Origin: an uncultured Lachnospiraceae bacterium
GTDB taxonomy: Bacteria; Bacillota; Clostridia; Lachnospirales; Lachnospiraceae
Reading direction: 5' to 3'
Assembly (NCBI GenBank): GCA_910576895.1
Contig: CAJTJZ010000020.1
Coordinates: 3,914 to 60,767, forward strand
Length of the DNA stretch: 56,854 bases
Positions 16,534 through 25,322 of the stretch are shown piece after piece; the stretch's first letter is position 1; each line of letters begins with the position of its first letter. Made by a program: the position numbers and the translations under genes. The notes beneath the pieces were generated by a model that made no database searches, was not told where the DNA came from, and saw nothing but the letters and a program-made list of their open reading frames with translations.

Positions 16534-18969
16534 TTATCCCATAAAAACAGTAATGTGATATTCTGTTTTTTTACCATTAGGGCAGATACAATGACCTGTT
16601 GTAACTTGTCCATCTATTTCCATGGAAGCAACGCCCTTTTCTATATGATTTGGATTTTGAATGGTAATATAGAAATCAGCTCCCCGGTAGTGCCTTTTTA
16701 TTTTAATATATTCTAGTTCTGGTGGAATACAAGGATCGATGCGAAGTCCATCAAAATCTGGCTGAATTCCTAAAATATATTGAGATACATTTACAAATGT
16801 CCATGCAGCAGTTCCCGTAAGCCAGCTATTTTTTGCTTCTCCATGTTTTTTTGCATCTTTTCCTGCAATCATTTGAGAATAGATGTAAGGTTCTGTGCGG
16901 TGAATTTCGCTAATATCCTCAATGTAGGCAGGACAAGTTTTTCGATAAATTTCAAATGCACGACTGCCACGACCAATACGAGTTTCTGCAATCGACACCC
17001 AAGGATTATTATGACAAAAGATTCCAGCATTTTCCTTATATCCCGGCGGATAAGAGGAAATTTCTCCAAGGTTTACATAGTAGTGACGATAAGGGGGCTG
17101 TTGTAATACAATACCATATTTTGTATCCAGATATTCTTTTACAGAATCCAATGCTTTTTTTGCATAGCCTTCTTTAATACCAACATCAGCAAGAACACAG
17201 AATCCTTGTGGTTCAATATAAATTTTTCCTTCTTCACATTCATGAGAACCAACTTTATCGCCATTTGCATCATAGGCACGTAAAAACCATGCACCATCCC
17301 AGCCATGTTCTAAAATAGTCTGATACATGATAGTAACAGCCTGCATGGCACGATTTGCTTCTTCTTCCTTATGAAGCAGACGGTTAATGGCAGCATATTC
17401 ACGTCCATATTTTACAAACATTCCCGCAATAAAAACGGATTCTGCAACAGGTCCTTCTGATGGGCCAAATGTTTGAAAAGATTCTCCGGGTTCTGTGGAA
17501 AAGCAGTTTAGATTTAAACAGTCATTCCAATCTGCCCGCCCAATTAATGGCAGTCCATGTGGTCCTAAATGTGTTAAAATATAATCAAAAGAGCGTTTTA
17601 AATGCTCTAAAAGCGGCTTTGCCTTGGAAGGATCATGATCAAAATTAACTTGTTCCTCTAAAATAGAGAGATCTCCGGTTTCTTTTATATAAGCAGCAGT
17701 ACCAGCAATTAGCCAGAGAGGATCATCATTAAAACCGCTGCCAATATCAGCATTTCCTTTTTTTGTAAGCGGCTGATATTGATGGTAGGCACTTCCATCT
17801 TCAAATTGTGTACTTGCAATATCTAAGATACGTTGTCTTGCCCTATCGGGAATTAAATGTACAAATCCTAAGAGATCTTGGCAAGAGTCACGAAATCCCA
17901 TGCCACGTCCTGTTCCAGATTCAAAATAAGAAGCAGAACGTGACATATTAAATGTAACCATACATTGATATTGATTCCAAATATTTACCATACGATTTAG
18001 TTTTTTATCACTGGATTCTACCGTAAATTTTGATAATAATAAATTCCAGTAATCAGATAAGTCCTGCCATGCTTTTTCTACTTTCTGGTCATCATTAAGA
18101 CGGGAAATGGCAGCACTTGCAGATGTTTTTTTAATAACATCTTGAGATTCCCATTTGTCATTAACAGGATTTTCTGCATAGCCAAGTATAAAAATAAGGC
18201 TTTTTTTCTGTTTTGGGGCAAGTTCTATTGTAAGATGATGAGAACCAATAACTGCTCCACCGCTTGCTATGGATTGATAAGAAGAAGCTTCTCTTGCTGC
18301 TTTTGGATTTTCTATACTTCCATAATCACCAAGAAAAACATCTCTATCAGTATCAAAACCATCAATTTCTGCATTTACCGTATAATAGGCATAATGATTT
18401 CTGCGTTCTCTATATTCTGTTTTATGATAAATTGTAGAACCTTCTACTTCAACTTCACCAAGACTTAAATTTCGCTGAAAATTAGAAGCATCATCGACAG
18501 CATTCCAAAAACAAAACTCTACATAAGAACTTAAAGAAAGAGTTTGCGTCTTTTCTGTATCATTGTAGAGAATAAGACGATTGACTTCACAGGTTTCTTT
18601 TAATGGAACAAATGCCAGAAGATCAGCATGAATCCCATTTTTAGAAGAAACAAATCGACTGTAACCCATACCATGATGACATTCATAAGTATCAAGTGAT
18701 GTTTTTACTGGCTGCCATCCGGGAGTCCAGACAATACCATTATGATGAATAAAATAATAGCGTCCATTCGTATCTGCTGGGATATTATTATAGCGATAGC
18801 GAGTTAGCCTTAAAAGTTTTGCATCCTTATAAAAGCTATAACCTCCGCAAGTATTGGAAATGAGAGAAAAGAAATCTTCATTTCCAAGATAATTAATCCA
18901 TGGAAGCGGAGTTTGTGGTGTTGTGATGATATATTCTTTTTTTTCGTCATCAAAGTATCCAAATTTCAT
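16534..18969 (-). CDS. cbp: GH94 cellobiose phosphorylase
   Basis: GH94 enzymes cleave beta-1,4-glucobiose (or longer cello-oligosaccharides) with phosphate to glucose 1-phosphate and glucose, saving one ATP. The 811-aa length, the N-terminal KFGYFDDEKKEYIIT, FRDSCQDLLGFVH (about 359-371) and ADWNDCLN (479-486, with the general-acid Asp in this motif) are typical of cellobiose phosphorylase, and the C-terminal region carries the expected YPPGYKENAGIFCHNNPW segment. There is no signal peptide, so it acts in the cytoplasm. It starts 26 nt after the DUF624 gene. Cellodextrin phosphorylase would be longer; other beta-glucobiose phosphorylases cannot be fully excluded. Confidence 0.9.
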   Translation of the reverse strand: MKFGYFDDEKKEYIITTPQTPLPWINYLGNEDFFSLISNTCGGYSFYKDAKLLRLTRYRYNNIPADTNGRYYFIHHNGIVWTPGWQPVKTSLDTYECHHGMGYSRFVSSKNGIHADLLAFVPLKETCEVNRLILYNDTEKTQTLSLSSYVEFCFWNAVDDASNFQRNLSLGEVEVEGSTIYHKTEYRERRNHYAYYTVNAEIDGFDTDRDVFLGDYGSIENPKAAREASSYQSIASGGAVIGSHHLTIELAPKQKKSLIFILGYAENPVNDKWESQDVIKKTSASAAISRLNDDQKVEKAWQDLSDYWNLLLSKFTVESSDKKLNRMVNIWNQYQCMVTFNMSRSASYFESGTGRGMGFRDSCQDLLGFVHLIPDRARQRILDIASTQFEDGSAYHQYQPLTKKGNADIGSGFNDDPLWLIAGTAAYIKETGDLSILEEQVNFDHDPSKAKPLLEHLKRSFDYILTHLGPHGLPLIGRADWNDCLNLNCFSTEPGESFQTFGPSEGPVAESVFIAGMFVKYGREYAAINRLLHKEEEANRAMQAVTIMYQTILEHGWDGAWFLRAYDANGDKVGSHECEEGKIYIEPQGFCVLADVGIKEGYAKKALDSVKEYLDTKYGIVLQQPPYRHYYVNLGEISSYPPGYKENAGIFCHNNPWVSIAETRIGRGSRAFEIYRKTCPAYIEDISEIHRTEPYIYSQMIAGKDAKKHGEAKNSWLTGTAAWTFVNVSQYILGIQPDFDGLRIDPCIPPELEYIKIKRHYRGADFYITIQNPNHIEKGVASMEIDGQVTTGHCICPNGKKTEYHITVFMG

Positions 18970-18995
18970 AATTTTTTTTCCTTTCTAACATAGTT

Positions 18996-19628
18996 TTATA
19001 CAAAGTCTGTTTGTGTCTCTTTTTCATAAGGGGCAAATACCTTTTGTAAAATATAAGACTGGAAATAGACTATGAATACAAATCCAAAAATAAAAAATAC
19101 AGTTAATATACTTGTTATTGGAAAGAACAATAAGAAACATACAATAGCTGCATCCATAAGAAGCAATGCGAATGTTTGTTTTAAATTGCGGATGGCAAGA
19201 TAATATGCATTTTTTATAGAAGATATGGTTGTATTAACAAATCGTCCAATTAAAGGAAATGTATAATGAGAAATACTTAACCATATAATAAAAATAATAA
19301 GTAATAATCCTGTAATTATAGAAGATATGGTTGTTCCTTTAAAAGGCCAGAATAATAAATTAAATAATAAAATAAAACCAATGAGAAAAAGAAGAAGAAA
19401 AGCTGCTGTTCCTTGTTTAAAATTACGTTTAAATTCCCGAAGGTATGTACGAATTAAATAACCATATTCTCCTTTCACTTCCTTAAACATTACATAATAT
19501 AAAGAAGAAAGTGCTGTTCCAATCGTAAAGATAGGAATACAAGTAAGAAGAAATACAATATTTAATAAGAAGAGATTGAATAATGTATTCATAAAATCAA
19601 GTAAAGGATTTAATTTTCCTGCATTCAT
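18996..19628 (-). CDS. DUF624 (YesL-type) membrane protein
   Basis: A 210-aa protein with five hydrophobic helices and the DUF624 opening (NPLLDFMNTLFNLFLLN, then C-I-P-I-F-T-I-G-T-A-x-S-S-L-Y-Y). YesL-like proteins are almost always encoded with YesM/YesN regulators and LplA/B/C-type sugar importers in Firmicutes; their molecular role is not established. It is the first gene of a - strand unit with the GH94 phosphorylase. GGAGG lies just before the ATG. Its gene neighbourhood supports a link to oligosaccharide uptake. Confidence 0.88.
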   Translation of the reverse strand: MNAGKLNPLLDFMNTLFNLFLLNIVFLLTCIPIFTIGTALSSLYYVMFKEVKGEYGYLIRTYLREFKRNFKQGTAAFLLLFLIGFILLFNLLFWPFKGTTISSIITGLLLIIFIIWLSISHYTFPLIGRFVNTTISSIKNAYYLAIRNLKQTFALLLMDAAIVCFLLFFPITSILTVFFIFGFVFIVYFQSYILQKVFAPYEKETQTDFV

Positions 19629-19698
19629 ATAAAAACCTCCATTTCTTTATTAACTTCTTAATTATCTAATTCTTTATTCTTAATATATAAATTTATTT

Positions 19699-19727
19699 TA
19701 TTATAATTGATTTTTTTATCATTCTGT
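19699..19727 (-). promoter_or_regulatory. Candidate promoter of the DUF624-phosphorylase operon
   Basis: A - strand TATAAT (19704-19699) lies about 70 bp before the DUF624 ATG. The -35 position reads TACAGA, a weak match, again suggesting activator dependence. The 19629-19943 gap is a divergent promoter region with no coding potential seen. Confidence 0.35.
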
Positions 19728-19802
19728 ACGGGAAAAAAATGATCAGAACTACATGAAAAATAAGACATTATTGGAGAAAAAAAGATTTTTTTACAAAAAA
19801 AA

Positions 19803-19832
19803 TTGTATTTTTAGTAATAAATGTTGTATACT
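19803..19832 (+). promoter_or_regulatory. Promoter of the second substrate-binding lipoprotein gene
   Basis: TTGTAT (19803-19808) and TATACT (19827-19832) are 18 bp apart, giving a start near 19839 and a leader of about 105 nt. It is divergent from the DUF624 promoter. Confidence 0.55.
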
Positions 19833-19943
19833 TGATATAAGTGAATTTATAAATTTCTATTTGCTATTTGTGCGGTTTGTATGAAAAGATAAAAATAGTG
19901 ATAAAATTACTTATTGATCTGGTTTTAAGGAGAATTATTTGAA

Positions 19944-21683
19944 ATGAAAAAGGGATTAAGGAATATCTTAGTTTGCACAACAATGATTTTGTTAATAACA
20001 GGGTGTGGAAAAGAAACAATCATAGAATTTTTGAAAGGATCGGAAGGGAAAAATTATAAGGAATTTATTACTGTAGATGTATATGATGAATTTGCAAATT
20101 ATCAGGGGATGCAAAGTGGCTGGTTTGCAAAAGTAGTAAAAGATAAATTTAATATGGAATTAAATGTAATTGCAAAAAATGTAACAGGTGGTGGAGAGAC
20201 TGTTTTTCAAACACGTTCTGCAACAGGAAATCTTGGAGATTTAATTGTATTTAGTACAGCAAATGGCAGATTAAATGATTTAGTAAATTCAGGGTTAATT
20301 TTAGATTGTACCGATTTAATAAAAGAGAAAGATGTTATGAAAAAGTATGGCAATGCAGTTGCAAAGACAAATGAACTTGTTGATGCGGATGGTATTTATG
20401 CATTTCCAAATTCAATATCATCAGGGTCGGCAACAGAAGCATCAGAGGAATTAGATCCTACGTTTGGACCATATATTCGCTGGGATTATTATAAAAAATT
20501 AGGATATCCTCTGATGGAGAATTTAGATGATTTTTTAGATGTATTAGAAGATATGCAAAACCTAGCAAGAAAAGAAGAAACTTGTGATGATATTTATGCA
20601 ATTTCTTGTTTTCGTGCATGGGATCTCAATATGATGAATAATGCAAAACAATTTGTTTGTATGTATGGATATGATGAGCTTGGATTTGCTTTATCAAAAG
20701 CGGATGGATCTGACTATCAAAATATTATTGATAAAGATTCTCTTTATATTGAAGCACTTCGCTTTTTAAATGAGGCAAATCAAAGAGGACTTGTTGATCC
20801 AGATTCTATACTGCAAAGCTATGATACTTGGCTAGATAAGTACAGAAAAGGAAAAGTGCTTTATAGTCCTTGGGCATGGGTAGGACAAAGTATGTTTAAT
20901 ACAGAAGAAAACAAGGCAGATGGGAAAGGATTTCAAATGGCAGCAGTAAAGGATATGCAGATTGTTTCTTTTGGCTGCTGGCCAGAAGGAGATTCTGCTC
21001 AAGTAATTGCAATTGGAGCAAATACAAAAGATCCGCAAAGACTTGCTGATTTTATTGATTGGCTTTATTCGCCAGAAGGAATGGAATTAAATGGACAGGC
21101 AAATGGGGCAGCAGGTCTAGAGGGGCTTACTTGGGAAATAGGAAAGGATAAAAAGCCTATACTTACCGAGTTTGGAAGAAAAGCACTTCCAAATAATCAA
21201 GTAGAAGTGCCAGAAGAATATGGTGGTGGATATTGGAATAATGGTGTTTCTGCATTAAATTTTAGAACAATAAATTTAAAAGAAATTGATCCAAATACAG
21301 GAGTAGGATATAATTATTTATGTTGGGAATCTACAAAGGAAAAAAATAAAACAGCACTTGATCTTGACTGGAAAGAACAAATGGAAGCAGATACAGCAAT
21401 GGAATATTTAGAAAAAAATAATATGATTTTAATTGCTCCCGGTGCTAATTATTCTACACCAGCAGAAGATAGCAACATTACAACAGTTCGTGAACGATGT
21501 AAGTCTATTGTAATTGAAGCTTCATGGAAAATGATTTTTGCATCTTCTAATGATTTTAATAAACTTTTAAAAGAATTACAGGATACAGCAAAAGCACTTG
21601 GATATGATGATGTCTATCAGGTAGATTTAAAAAATGCAAAAGATCAAGCAGCGGCAAGAGAGAAAGCAGCAAAGAAATATTAA
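19944..21683 (+). CDS. Second LplA/YtcQ-type substrate-binding lipoprotein
   Basis: A 579-aa extracellular binding protein with a lipoprotein signal peptide and lipobox ending at Cys21 (LITGC). Segments such as TDLIKEKDVMKKYG, the FADF-like PQRLADFIDWLYSPEGMEL and a late aromatic-rich GGGYWNNG region match the large LplA/YtcQ family. It is transcribed alone, opposite to the transporter genes, with no permease partner of its own. It may feed the same permease pair with a different oligosaccharide, or act as a sensor for the YesM-like kinase. AAGGAG lies 12 nt before the ATG, a slightly long spacing. Confidence 0.88.
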   Translation: MKKGLRNILVCTTMILLITGCGKETIIEFLKGSEGKNYKEFITVDVYDEFANYQGMQSGWFAKVVKDKFNMELNVIAKNVTGGGETVFQTRSATGNLGDLIVFSTANGRLNDLVNSGLILDCTDLIKEKDVMKKYGNAVAKTNELVDADGIYAFPNSISSGSATEASEELDPTFGPYIRWDYYKKLGYPLMENLDDFLDVLEDMQNLARKEETCDDIYAISCFRAWDLNMMNNAKQFVCMYGYDELGFALSKADGSDYQNIIDKDSLYIEALRFLNEANQRGLVDPDSILQSYDTWLDKYRKGKVLYSPWAWVGQSMFNTEENKADGKGFQMAAVKDMQIVSFGCWPEGDSAQVIAIGANTKDPQRLADFIDWLYSPEGMELNGQANGAAGLEGLTWEIGKDKKPILTEFGRKALPNNQVEVPEEYGGGYWNNGVSALNFRTINLKEIDPNTGVGYNYLCWESTKEKNKTALDLDWKEQMEADTAMEYLEKNNMILIAPGANYSTPAEDSNITTVRERCKSIVIEASWKMIFASSNDFNKLLKELQDTAKALGYDDVYQVDLKNAKDQAAAREKAAKKY

Positions 21684-21689
21684 AAAAAT

Positions 21690-21738
21690 ACTGCCATCTA
21701 AAAAGAGTGAAGATAAACTTAGATGGCAGTTATTATTT
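21690..21738. terminator. Bidirectional rho-independent terminator
   Basis: Perfect 12-bp arms ACTGCCATCTAA (21690-21701) and TTAGATGGCAGT (21719-21730) stand between convergent genes, with T-rich sequence on both outgoing sides. Confidence 0.9.
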
Positions 21739-21760
21739 GTTGGCAAACTGCAATTGATTG

Positions 21761-23305
21761 TTATAACATAATCTGTTTGCGATATTCTGCTGGAGAAGTG
21801 CCTTCTTGTTTTTTAAATTTTCGGTGGAAATAATCAACATTGTGATATCCTACCATCTTTGCAATTTCATATACTTTTAAGGAACGATTATGAAGCAGTT
21901 CTTTTGCTTTTTCTACACGTATTTGGTCAAGATAAGTATTAAAATTTACATTTAATTTTTTTGTAAAAAGTCGTCCAAGATAAGAGCTATTGTAGCCAAA
22001 AAGAGAGGCAATCGTTTCTAATTTTAAATTTTCCTGATAATTATGTTGAATATAATGCAGGACTTCATCTAATACATTTTCTCCTGAGGAGTATCCAACA
22101 GAATGCATCCACATTTCAAACTGTTCGGAAAGAAAAGCAATAATCTCATAAAGATAGTATTTTTCTTCAATTAATATAATAACAGAAGCATTTGCAAGGA
22201 AAGGTAGATCATTATGAGGAAATGATTGCATGATTTTTTGTTTTACTAAAATATAAATATCAATAAGGAAATGTTTAATGTCAGTAATGTTAGCCATGCA
22301 TTCTGTTAAATAATTTGATAATTTTTTTAATGTTTCTGCAATTAATGTTGGATTGTAAGCTTGTATATAATTGGAGATAGATTCTGCATAATTAGGAGCA
22401 ATATCTTGTGTCAATGTATTTGTAGGAAGGATACCTTCTTTTGGAAGTTCATCATAGCCAAGTACATGTTGATTTGGTATGCAGAAAAAGCGGCGGTCTT
22501 TTAACTTGCAAACATCTTCATAAGATAAATGAATATCTTTTATATGAAATACCTGCCTTCCATAAGTAAGGAAAATGGCATCAAATGGAGAGCCTTTTTG
22601 TGGAATTTTACGGTAATGGTCTAATAAATTTTGAAATCTGGCAATGGCAAAAGTGCCTTTTAATAAAATGGCTTTTCTTTGTTCGATTTCCAAAATATCA
22701 AAAGAATTATTATCTTGATTTGTTACACGCATTAATTCAGAAAAATTCCAAGGCTGATGAAAATGTTCTTGATTATAATTTTCATAAGTAATGACTTGAT
22801 AAATATTTGCCTGTAAATGAAGATCAAGAACATTTAATGTATTGTAATCGCAGGTATTTAATAAAATTTCCCGCAGGATATGTTCTTTTGCTTTATCAAG
22901 ATATTGTGAGTAAGAACGGGAAGCTTTGGATTCTTTTTTAATCATATCTCGAATTGTACAAACAGATTGTTCTAATTCTTCTTCATCAACAGGTTTTGTT
23001 AAATAAAAATCAACGCCATACCGCATAGCAGCTTGTGCCAATTTAAAATCAGAAAAACCGCTTAAAATAATAAATTTTCCAGTAAATCCAGCTTCCGTAG
23101 CCGCTTTTACAACTTCAATTCCATTCATTTTAGGCATACGAATATCAAGAAGTACCAGATCAGGATGCAAATCTAAAATCTTTTTTAATGCATCCTGTCC
23201 ATTGATAGCTGTTCCGCAAATAGAGAATCCGCAGGCATTCCAATCAATAATTTGTTTCATTCCATCTAATACAAGTTGTTCGTCATCTGCAATTAATACA
23301 TTCAT
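21761..23305 (-). CDS. Response regulator with AraC-type DNA-binding domain (YesN family)
   Basis: A 514-aa transcription regulator. The N-terminal receiver domain carries the acidic pocket (ADDE, residues 6-9), phosphoacceptor Asp54 (LLDIRMP), Ser/Thr in LSG and the conserved Lys in TKPVDEEEL. A middle region of about 270 residues is unassigned. The C-terminal 100 residues are a double helix-turn-helix of AraC type, ending in VGYHNVDYFHRKFKKQEGTSPAEYRK. Its start overlaps the kinase stop by 4 nt, so the pair is translationally coupled. It presumably activates the glycan genes around it, several of which have weak -35 boxes. Confidence 0.94.
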   Translation of the reverse strand: MNVLIADDEQLVLDGMKQIIDWNACGFSICGTAINGQDALKKILDLHPDLVLLDIRMPKMNGIEVVKAATEAGFTGKFIILSGFSDFKLAQAAMRYGVDFYLTKPVDEEELEQSVCTIRDMIKKESKASRSYSQYLDKAKEHILREILLNTCDYNTLNVLDLHLQANIYQVITYENYNQEHFHQPWNFSELMRVTNQDNNSFDILEIEQRKAILLKGTFAIARFQNLLDHYRKIPQKGSPFDAIFLTYGRQVFHIKDIHLSYEDVCKLKDRRFFCIPNQHVLGYDELPKEGILPTNTLTQDIAPNYAESISNYIQAYNPTLIAETLKKLSNYLTECMANITDIKHFLIDIYILVKQKIMQSFPHNDLPFLANASVIILIEEKYYLYEIIAFLSEQFEMWMHSVGYSSGENVLDEVLHYIQHNYQENLKLETIASLFGYNSSYLGRLFTKKLNVNFNTYLDQIRVEKAKELLHNRSLKVYEIAKMVGYHNVDYFHRKFKKQEGTSPAEYRKQIML

Positions 23306-25116
23306 AGATTTTCCTCCATAATATTATGTAGTGGAATTGTAAGATTTACACAAGTTCCAAAGTTTTTTTTGCTTCTTATGGTAATACCGTATTCAGCTCC
23401 ATAAAAAAGGCGGATACGGTTATTAATATTATAAAGACCAATTCCATGTTCGGAATTTTTTACAGGTGTATCCAGATGGGTAATGACGGTAAGAAGCTCT
23501 TCTCTGGATAGACCAGAACCATTATCAAAAACAGCAAAGGATAAAAGAGTACGCTGTTTTTTAGGACGAATTTTTAAGACAATATGACCATGTTCTTCCA
23601 TATCTTCTAGTCCATGAGAAACGGCATTTTCAACAATTGGCTGCAATAGCATGGGCAGAATTTGATACTGAGCAGGGCTTAGGCTTTGATCGATTTGAAT
23701 ATCATAATTAATGCGAGAGCCAAACCGAAGTTTTTGAATTGCTAAATAAGTGGAAACATAATCTAGTTCTTTATCTAATGTAGTAGAACTTGTTTGTGTA
23801 TTGCTAAGGACATACCGCATAGATTTACTTAAAAGTTTAATGGCATTTGCAACGTCTTTATTTCCTTCTACAAATGCTTTCATACGAATACTTTCTAAGG
23901 TATTATATAAAAAATGCGGATTAATTTGGTTTGCCAAAAGTTTTAATTCCATTTGTTGCTGTTGATTGGTAATCATTTGTTCCCGAATTTGTGCCTCATA
24001 AATTTTGGCTTCGGCTGCTTTTAATTTATTTACCATAACTTTCATATCATGAAAAGTAGCTGTTAATTCATCATCTCCTTGCATATTATCTATAATTTCA
24101 TAATCATTATTACTTACTTTTGACATGGCAAGCCGTAGTGTATTAATACGGCTGCTAAAATAAGAAGCATAAAGAAAGTTAATGATAGCAGAGAGAAATA
24201 GGGTAACTCCTATAATTAATGATAAATAAATGCTAAGATGTTTTGTTGTATTAATGGCAGTCATATCTGCTACAAGGATATGCATTTTATCAGAGGAGTA
24301 ATATAGCTTATTGGTAGAAAGAGAACCAATTACTTTTTGCTTAAATAAGGAAAAGTTTCCTGTATAGGAATGTCCCTGTTCCATTTCTTGTTCAAAAGGA
24401 AATTCTTCGCCTTCATAATGACGATCAGAACTAATAAAAACAGGTTCATTATTTACATTAATATAGAATTTATAATGTTCGTTAGAAATTAAACTGCGTA
24501 AATAATCATTGGAAACAGACATAACAAGAACAGCATAGGTTTGTTTTTTCGGCAGAGGAATCCGACAACAGTAATGAAGTTCCCAATAATTTACATCATT
24601 TTGACCAATACGGATATCACTGCTCCAAAAATTGCCAGAGATTTCGGAGGATTTTTGATACCACTTAGATTTTTTCAGTTCTTTTGTAAATGGCATGATA
24701 TATTTATTTGGTTCTACATTTTTCATGCATTCTTTTGGTGCATATAATTGAAGACTGGAAATCATAGCAGTACCTTCAAGAATGTCATCAAAAAAGCTTG
24801 CCTGTTCTCCTGTGACTTTTGCAGAATCAAAATTCAAATCATCAGTACATAATAATTCTTGAAGTTCTGGTTGGCTTACTACAGTTTCATAAACGGAATG
24901 AAGATGGAGAGAAGTTGATACCATAGTAGAATAGATCAACTTTTCCTGCGAATATACTAAGTCTTTATAATGTGTAATTGTTCTTTGATAATTAAAAAAA
25001 ACAAGAATACAACTAATGCTAAATACTGGGATGATAACAGCAAAAATAAATAAATGAATAAGTTGATGCTTCATATTTCTTGTAGAAAAATATTTTAAAT
25101 GGAAGTTGTTTTTCAT
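23302..25116 (-). CDS. Sensor histidine kinase (YesM family)
   Basis: A 604-aa membrane kinase: first helix at about 20-43, an external sensor domain of about 250 residues, second helix at about 295-318, HAMP, a coiled coil (370-395), then the YesM-type histidine box with His401 (NQINPHFLYNTLESI) and an ATPase domain with DNGSG and GIGLYNIN boxes. An upstream in-frame ATG (25140) exists, but GGGGAGGG lies 6 nt before the ATG at 25116, so that start is chosen. YesM kinases sense extracellular oligosaccharides directly or through a binding protein. It is transcribed divergently from the fucosidase gene. Confidence 0.94.
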   Translation of the reverse strand: MKNNFHLKYFSTRNMKHQLIHLFIFAVIIPVFSISCILVFFNYQRTITHYKDLVYSQEKLIYSTMVSTSLHLHSVYETVVSQPELQELLCTDDLNFDSAKVTGEQASFFDDILEGTAMISSLQLYAPKECMKNVEPNKYIMPFTKELKKSKWYQKSSEISGNFWSSDIRIGQNDVNYWELHYCCRIPLPKKQTYAVLVMSVSNDYLRSLISNEHYKFYINVNNEPVFISSDRHYEGEEFPFEQEMEQGHSYTGNFSLFKQKVIGSLSTNKLYYSSDKMHILVADMTAINTTKHLSIYLSLIIGVTLFLSAIINFLYASYFSSRINTLRLAMSKVSNNDYEIIDNMQGDDELTATFHDMKVMVNKLKAAEAKIYEAQIREQMITNQQQQMELKLLANQINPHFLYNTLESIRMKAFVEGNKDVANAIKLLSKSMRYVLSNTQTSSTTLDKELDYVSTYLAIQKLRFGSRINYDIQIDQSLSPAQYQILPMLLQPIVENAVSHGLEDMEEHGHIVLKIRPKKQRTLLSFAVFDNGSGLSREELLTVITHLDTPVKNSEHGIGLYNINNRIRLFYGAEYGITIRSKKNFGTCVNLTIPLHNIMEENL

Positions 25117-25178
25117 ATAAATCCCTCCCCTAGTTTCCATAATAAATTAAGTGAAAAATTTTAGTTAAAGATAGAACT

Positions 25179-25211
25179 TTATTATGTTATAATACTATTA
25201 TAGCATAATAA
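25179..25211. promoter_or_regulatory. 33-bp dyad carrying divergent -10 boxes (kinase/regulator and fucosidase)
   Basis: TTATGTTATAATA (25182-25194) and TATTATAGCATAA (25196-25208) are inverted around C25195 with one mismatch, and the symmetry continues three more bases on each side. TATAAT occurs on the + strand (25188-25193) and on the - strand (25202-25197). Both -35 positions are poor. This looks like overlapping divergent promoters sharing an operator. Confidence 0.6.
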
Positions 25212-25322
25212 GGAGCAAAAAAAATCGTAACTTTTTGCAAATTTATACAGTATTTTTTGAAGAAATGATTTTTTATAATAAATATAGGAAAAAATAAGAA
25301 AGAAAAAAGGAGCAATTAAGAA

